Below, piece after piece: positions 60,385 to 64,000 of a stretch of DNA of 64,000 bases (positions are counted from its first letter, which is position 1; each line of letters begins with the position of its first letter). The notes under the pieces are model-generated. The model was not told the DNA's origin, ran no database searches, and saw only the letters and a list, made by a program, of their open reading frames with translations. The stretch lies in contig NZ_AUIK01000008.1 in the NCBI RefSeq assembly GCF_000423665.1, positions 310,001 through 374,000 of the forward strand, in the 5' to 3' direction. The translations under genes were made by a program, and so were the position numbers. The DNA comes from Solirubrobacter soli DSM 22325. GTDB taxonomy: Bacteria > Actinomycetota > Thermoleophilia > Solirubrobacterales > Solirubrobacteraceae.

Positions 60385-61281
60385 TCAGACCAGCGCCTGA
60401 AGACGCCGCTCGGCGAGCTTCATGAACTCGCGCGTGGCCGGCGAGAGGTGGGCGTTGCGGCGCATGATGAACGCGTAGGTGGCGAACATCGGCGGGTCCA
60501 GCTCGGCTGCGTGCAGGCGGCGCGCGTAGCCGCGGGCCTGGAGCGTCGATGCCGAGCCGATCGTGTCCCCGAGCCCACGCGCCGCGAGGTCGAGCGCCGC
60601 GGTCATGTATTCGACCTCGATGTAGGGCTCGACGGTCACGCCCGCCTGTTGTGCGCGCTCGCGCAGGAGCCGGCGGATCGGGTCGACCTGGCGCCAGCGC
60701 GCGTCGGCGAGGATCAGCGGCGCCTTGGCGATCTCCTCGATCGTCACCGGCGCCTTGACCCGCTCAGGGTCCGGGCTGAGGTAGAGCTGCGCCTCGTGGG
60801 CCATGACGCGGGTCTCGAGGCCGACGTCCTCGATCGGCAGGACGACGAGTCCGGCCTCGAGCACGCCGTCACGGACCGCGTCGGCGACCTCGGCCGAGTT
60901 CTGGCCGATGACGCGGATCCTCACGCCCGGGTGCTTGGTCGCGAACTCCTGGATCAGGCCACCGGTGAGCGTGTGGTGCGCGCCCGAGAACGTGCCGAAC
61001 GAGACCGTCCCGCCGCGCATGTCCGAGATCTCGCGCACCGCCTCTCGCGCGCGCTCGGCCTCCCCGAGCGTCGCCTCGGCGTGCGGGACGAGCCGGCGGC
61101 CGGCGTCGGTCAGCTCGAGCCCGCGGCCCGCGCGGATGAACAGCGGGACACCGAGCTCGGCCTCCAGCCGGCGGACCTGCTCGGACAGGCTCGGCTGGGC
61201 CATCAGCAGCTCGTTCGCGGCCGCCGAGAACGACTTGTGGCGCGCCGCGGCGAGGAAATACGTGAGCTGCTGCAAGGTCAA
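60385..61281 (-). CDS. LysR-family regulator (second)
   Basis: 298 aa from TTG 61281. Helix-turn-helix LQQLTYFLAAARHKSFSAAA and MAQPSLSEQVRRLEAELGVP, then a type-2 periplasmic-binding effector domain. Upstream of the DtxR gene by 18 bases in the same direction, but a DtxR promoter lies between, so read-through is optional. Targets and effector unknown. Confidence 0.88.
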   Translation of the reverse strand: MTLQQLTYFLAAARHKSFSAAANELLMAQPSLSEQVRRLEAELGVPLFIRAGRGLELTDAGRRLVPHAEATLGEAERAREAVREISDMRGGTVSFGTFSGAHHTLTGGLIQEFATKHPGVRIRVIGQNSAEVADAVRDGVLEAGLVVLPIEDVGLETRVMAHEAQLYLSPDPERVKAPVTIEEIAKAPLILADARWRQVDPIRRLLRERAQQAGVTVEPYIEVEYMTAALDLAARGLGDTIGSASTLQARGYARRLHAAELDPPMFATYAFIMRRNAHLSPATREFMKLAERRLQALV

Positions 61282-61351
61282 GGTTCTACCTATCGACGTT
61301 CAAGTCAACCAAGCCTAAAACAATGCCGCACTATGTCCGATAGTAAAGGAC

Positions 61352-61447
61352 ATGATCGTTCTCGCATTCATCATCGCCCTGGGTGTGGGGACCGCTTTCG
61401 CCGCCGAGGATCGTCCCGGCTTCAACGAGCGCTCCCCGCTCTCCTAG
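61352..61447 (+). CDS. Possible 31-aa signal-peptide-like or membrane microprotein
   Basis: IVLAFIIALGVGTAFAAEDR then PGFNERSPLS. Short N-terminal hydrophobic run with an A-x-A cleavage-like end. An AGGA stands only one base before ATG, too close for a normal ribosome site. It lies between the LysR start and the ligase; could be a real small membrane peptide or chance. Confidence 0.35.
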   Translation: MIVLAFIIALGVGTAFAAEDRPGFNERSPLS

Positions 61448-61468
61448 TGGCCTAAGGTGGGCAGCGCC

Positions 61469-62413
61469 ATGGCGCTGCCCCTCTCACCACCACTGCTTCC
61501 CCAGCTCGCCCGTCCGGCCAAGAAGTTGCCGGTCGGAGACGGCTGGGTGTACGAGCCCAAATGGGACGGCTTCCGCGCCCTCGCATTCGTCGACGGCGCG
61601 GACGTCTACCTGCAATCGCGCAGCGGCAGGCCGCTGCGCCGCTACTTCCCTGAGCTGAGCTTCCCGGAGGGCCGTTATGTGCTCGACGGGGAGATCGTGC
61701 TCTTCGATGCCGAAGGCCGTCAGGACTTCGACGCCCTCGGCCAGCGCCTCCACCCGGCCGAGTCGCGGGTCAACATGCTCGCCGAGCAGACGCCGGCGCG
61801 GTTCATCGCGTTCGACCTGCTGGCGTTCGACGACGAATCCCTGCTCGAGGTCCCCCAGCGCGAGCGTCGCGCCCGCCTGGAGGACATGATCTCGGCACCC
61901 GTCGATCTCACGCCTTGCACCGAGGATCCCGAAGGCGCCCAGCCGTGGCTGGAAGGCGCCGAAGGCGTGATCGCCAAGCGCCAGGACGCCCCCTACAAGC
62001 CCGGCGAACGCGTCGGCATGTCCAAGATCAAGCGCGTCCGCACGATCGACGCCGTCGTCATGGGCTGGCGCCCGGGCAAGGAGGAGGGCACCGTCGGCTC
62101 CCTCATCCTCGGCCTGCACGACGAGGACGGCAACCTGCACACCGTCGGCCACACCTCCGGCTTCAAGGCCGCCGAGAAGCGCGAGCTCCCGGCCAAGCTC
62201 GCCCCCTACGAGACCGGCGAGCGCGGCATGGGCGACCCCTCCCGCTGGGCCAGCGACCGCGAGCTCGAGTGGATCGCGATGCGCCCCGAGCTCGTCGTCG
62301 AGGTCACCTTCGACCACACCTCCAACGACCGCATCCGCCACGGCACCAAGATCGTCCGCTGGCGCGACGACAAGAAGCCCTCGGAGTGTCTGATGGAGCA
62401 GCTCAAATCCTAA
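61469..62413 (+). CDS. ATP-dependent DNA ligase (LigC-type)
   Basis: 314 aa from ATG 61469, with an AAGGTG-like site nine bases before. Nucleotidyltransferase motif I EPKWDGFRAL (AMP-lysine), motif III LDGEIVLFD, motif IIIa FIAFDLLAFD, motif IV EGVIAKRQDAPY, motif V SKIKRVRTID, and the OB-fold. It is short like mycobacterial LigC, lacking LigD's polymerase and nuclease domains, so it probably seals nicks in repair rather than working alone in end-joining. Stop codon lies in repeat copy 3. Confidence 0.93.
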   Translation: MALPLSPPLLPQLARPAKKLPVGDGWVYEPKWDGFRALAFVDGADVYLQSRSGRPLRRYFPELSFPEGRYVLDGEIVLFDAEGRQDFDALGQRLHPAESRVNMLAEQTPARFIAFDLLAFDDESLLEVPQRERRARLEDMISAPVDLTPCTEDPEGAQPWLEGAEGVIAKRQDAPYKPGERVGMSKIKRVRTIDAVVMGWRPGKEEGTVGSLILGLHDEDGNLHTVGHTSGFKAAEKRELPAKLAPYETGERGMGDPSRWASDRELEWIAMRPELVVEVTFDHTSNDRIRHGTKIVRWRDDKKPSECLMEQLKS

Positions 62414-62453
62414 AGCCCACCTAAGGGGTCTGACCCTTTAGGTGGGCTTTAGG
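62409..62453. repeat. Dispersed palindromic repeat, copy 3 (shared 3' end)
   Basis: 22-bp arms with a single G-T wobble around a one-base loop (T62431), core GGGGTC-T-GACCC. Contains the TAA stop of the ligase (62411-62413) and of the convergent gpsA (62449-62451). Best preserved of the three copies; a bidirectional terminator is likely. Confidence 0.85.
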
Positions 62454-63552
62454 TTTTGTCGGGGCGTTGAAGTGACTCGGTGACCTGGCGGCGGCGGACG
62501 CGGTCGACCGCGCGGCGCCAGGCGTTGTCGCGGGCCGCCGGGGGCGGGACGGTGGCGCGGACGCGGGCGACCCACTCGTCGAGGGGGAGCTCGCCTGAGA
62601 TCAGGCCGTGCAGGGCGGTGGTGACGGGAGCGTCGACGTGGGCGCGGCGCAGCGCGGTGGCGAGCAGCGGGACCATGTCGAGCGCCTCGACCGCCTGGCC
62701 GATCCGGGCCGGGATCTCGGAGGCCGGGACGCCCTCGCCGAGCAACTGGCCCGCGCGGCGGTTGCGGGACTGCGGCGCGAGCGCGGTGCCGACGAGGTCG
62801 CCGGTGCCGGCGAGGCCGATCATCGACTCCGGCTTGCCGCCCTGGCGCTCGGCGTAGCGCCAGACCTCGGCGAAGATATGGCCGGCGGCGGCGCCGGCGG
62901 CGTTCAGGCCCTGGCCGGCGGTCGCGCCCGCGGCCAGCGAGGCCGCGTTCTTGGCCACGCCGCTGAGCTCCACGCCCACCGGGTCGTTGGACTGCTCGCA
63001 GACGACCCCGGCGCGCATGAACACGTCCGCGATCGCGCTCGCGAGCTTGACGTTGGAGGAGGCGGCGACGAGGCCGGCGCCCTCGGTGACCATCTCGCGC
63101 GCGTGTGCGGGGCCGCCGAGGCAGGCCACGCGGTCCACGCCGAAGGCCTGGTTGAGCAGCGCGGTCGGCGCCAGGCCGTCCGGCGGGACGAGGCCCTTGG
63201 CCATCGAGATCACCGGCGTGCGGGCGGGCAGGCCGGTCGCCTGCAGGTTGCCGATCACCTGCGCGAGCCCGCGGGACGGCACGCCGAGGAAGACGTAATC
63301 GGCGCGCGTGAGCCCGGCCGACATCGGCTCCACCCGCAGCTCGCGCGGGAAGGTGACATCGGGCAGGTACGCGCGGTTCTGGCGCTCGGTCTCGAGCGCC
63401 TCCGCCTGCTCGGCGGTCCGCGTCTGCAGCGTCGTCCGAAAGCCGCCGCGGGCGAGCAGGACCGCCACGGCCGTCCCGAACGAGCCGGCGCCGAGGACGA
63501 CCGCGCGGCGGCCGCCCGGCGACGGGAGATTGAGCTGTGGCCGCGGGGGCAT
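62449..63552 (-). CDS. gpsA: NAD(P)+-dependent glycerol-3-phosphate dehydrogenase
   Basis: 367 aa. Rossmann motif AVVLGAGSFGTAVAVLLARG, substrate motifs YVFLGVPSRGL, VISMAKGL, VACLGGPAHAREM, the catalytic Lys in ELSGVAKNAASLAAG and LIGLAGTGDLVGTAL-like segment (IGLAGTGDLVGTALAPQSRN). Makes glycerol-3-phosphate for phospholipids. About 30 residues longer than usual at the C-terminus, rich in Arg, the last few residues encoded by flanking repeat copy 3. Confidence 0.93.
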   Translation of the reverse strand: MPPRPQLNLPSPGGRRAVVLGAGSFGTAVAVLLARGGFRTTLQTRTAEQAEALETERQNRAYLPDVTFPRELRVEPMSAGLTRADYVFLGVPSRGLAQVIGNLQATGLPARTPVISMAKGLVPPDGLAPTALLNQAFGVDRVACLGGPAHAREMVTEGAGLVAASSNVKLASAIADVFMRAGVVCEQSNDPVGVELSGVAKNAASLAAGATAGQGLNAAGAAAGHIFAEVWRYAERQGGKPESMIGLAGTGDLVGTALAPQSRNRRAGQLLGEGVPASEIPARIGQAVEALDMVPLLATALRRAHVDAPVTTALHGLISGELPLDEWVARVRATVPPPAARDNAWRRAVDRVRRRQVTESLQRPDKT

Positions 63553-63584
63553 CGCGGGAATCTACCCCGCGCACCCCGCAGGCG

Positions 63585-64000
63585 TTACTGGGCGGGAGCC
63601 GGCGCGTCCTGCGCGGGCGGCGCCATCGGGTCGGGGAGCGTTCCCGTGTCCTTCATCCCCGCGCGCGTGCGGATCCGCCGCTCGCCTCCCTCTTCCTCGT
63701 TCGTGAACGTCTTCGTCGCCCAGCTGAGGTTCTCGCGCCACTTCTGCAGGTAGAGCGAGGCGATCCGGGGCTTGACCGAGGCGTAGAGCTCGGAGTGGAA
63801 GGCCTCGCGCTTGGACCGGATCTGCAGCAGCACCTCGTCGGGCCCGATGTCGTACTTCTTCAGCGTCGGGTCCGCCTTGGCCTTGGCGACCAGCGCGTCC
63901 TTGGCCGCGGAGCCCTTCGACTGGCCGTCGGCGAACCAGTTCGGGTCGCCGCCCGCCATCGTCCAGCCGACGCCCGCCATGAACCCGGCGACGTAGCCGT
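63585..64000 (-). CDS. Unfinished gene, unknown function (N-terminus beyond window)
   Basis: At least 137 residues open through the right edge. Begins in the window with GYVAGFMAGVGWTMAGGDPN, a Gly-rich hydrophobic stretch, then a charged helical region (SKREAFHSELYASVKPRIAS) and a Pro/Ala-rich end (DPMAPPAQDAPAPAQ). I do not recognise a family; probably a membrane-associated protein. Confidence 0.5.
   Translation of the reverse strand, partial: GYVAGFMAGVGWTMAGGDPNWFADGQSKGSAAKDALVAKAKADPTLKKYDIGPDEVLLQIRSKREAFHSELYASVKPRIASLYLQKWRENLSWATKTFTNEEEGGERRIRTRAGMKDTGTLPDPMAPPAQDAPAPAQ

Overview
The window is very GC-rich, densely coded and almost entirely chromosomal in character. Several features point to an actinobacterium of the Thermoleophilia/Solirubrobacterales type, which is an inference with no 16S or marker tree behind it. 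They include an acyl-CoA carboxylase with separate alpha, beta and small epsilon subunits, many promoters that place a TANNNT element only 6-8 bases before the start codon (leaderless mRNAs), an iron/manganese DtxR regulator with a FeoA domain, and many exported proteins made of Ig-like, delta-60 or propeller repeats. I see no rRNA, tRNA, CRISPR array, prophage or insertion sequence. No stretch over 300 bases lacks a gene; the largest gaps are about 140-160 bases (1927-2065, 17735-17878, 24594-24749).

Layout. 1-6.6 kb: a Na+/H+ antiporter cut by the window edge, a TusA-like protein, a stress-like protein, and a 1.5-kaa exported protein with 13 Ig-like repeats plus RTX repeats. 6.6-10.6 kb: pccB, an exported propeller-like protein and a LacI regulator. 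10.7-14.2 kb: a three-gene operon (lipoprotein; prepilin-leader/TSP3/nuclease-fold toxin-like protein; pentapeptide-repeat protein). 14.3-20.2 kb: PhoD phosphatase, a streptogramin-lyase-like propeller, the carboxylase epsilon and alpha subunits and a phosphoglycerate-mutase-like phosphatase. 20.2-25.3 kb: M20 peptidase, a ClpC-like AAA+ protein fused to a release-factor-2-like domain, and a sigma factor. 25.3-34 kb: MFS pump, LuxR and LacI regulators in one operon, and a MocR regulator divergent from a SIS isomerase plus EamA transporter. 34-40.7 kb: FHA protein, MBL hydrolase, HAD enzyme, NfeD/slipin pair, sucCD and a delta-60 exported protein. 40.7-47.7 kb: PLP decarboxylase, a fused ECF sigma/anti-sigma, an aminotransferase-formamidase-kynureninase operon and a membrane protein. 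47.7-59.2 kb: two paralogous exported proteins, VOC protein, MarR/MFS pair, AraC, ChaA, HAD, GH3 glucosidase and LysR. 59.2-64 kb: thioredoxin, DtxR, LysR, ATP-dependent DNA ligase, GpsA and an unfinished gene.

Two loci deserve most attention. The first is the AAA+ protein at 21600-24593. Its inactive-looking D1 and intact D2 ATPase carry a ClpP-docking-type LGF loop, and its C-terminus resembles release factor 2 from which both the stop-codon reading motif and the GGQ domain are missing. This suggests a ribosome-directed unfoldase. The second is the operon at 10669-14248. It looks like a surface toxin delivered on a prepilin-type anchor and followed by a four-module pentapeptide-repeat protein that could be its antidote.

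At the scale of the whole window, convergent genes either overlap at their 3' ends (six pairs) or are separated by a hairpin. Two of those hairpins, plus a third at a gene 3' end, belong to one dispersed palindromic repeat family that supplies the stop codons of genes on both strands.
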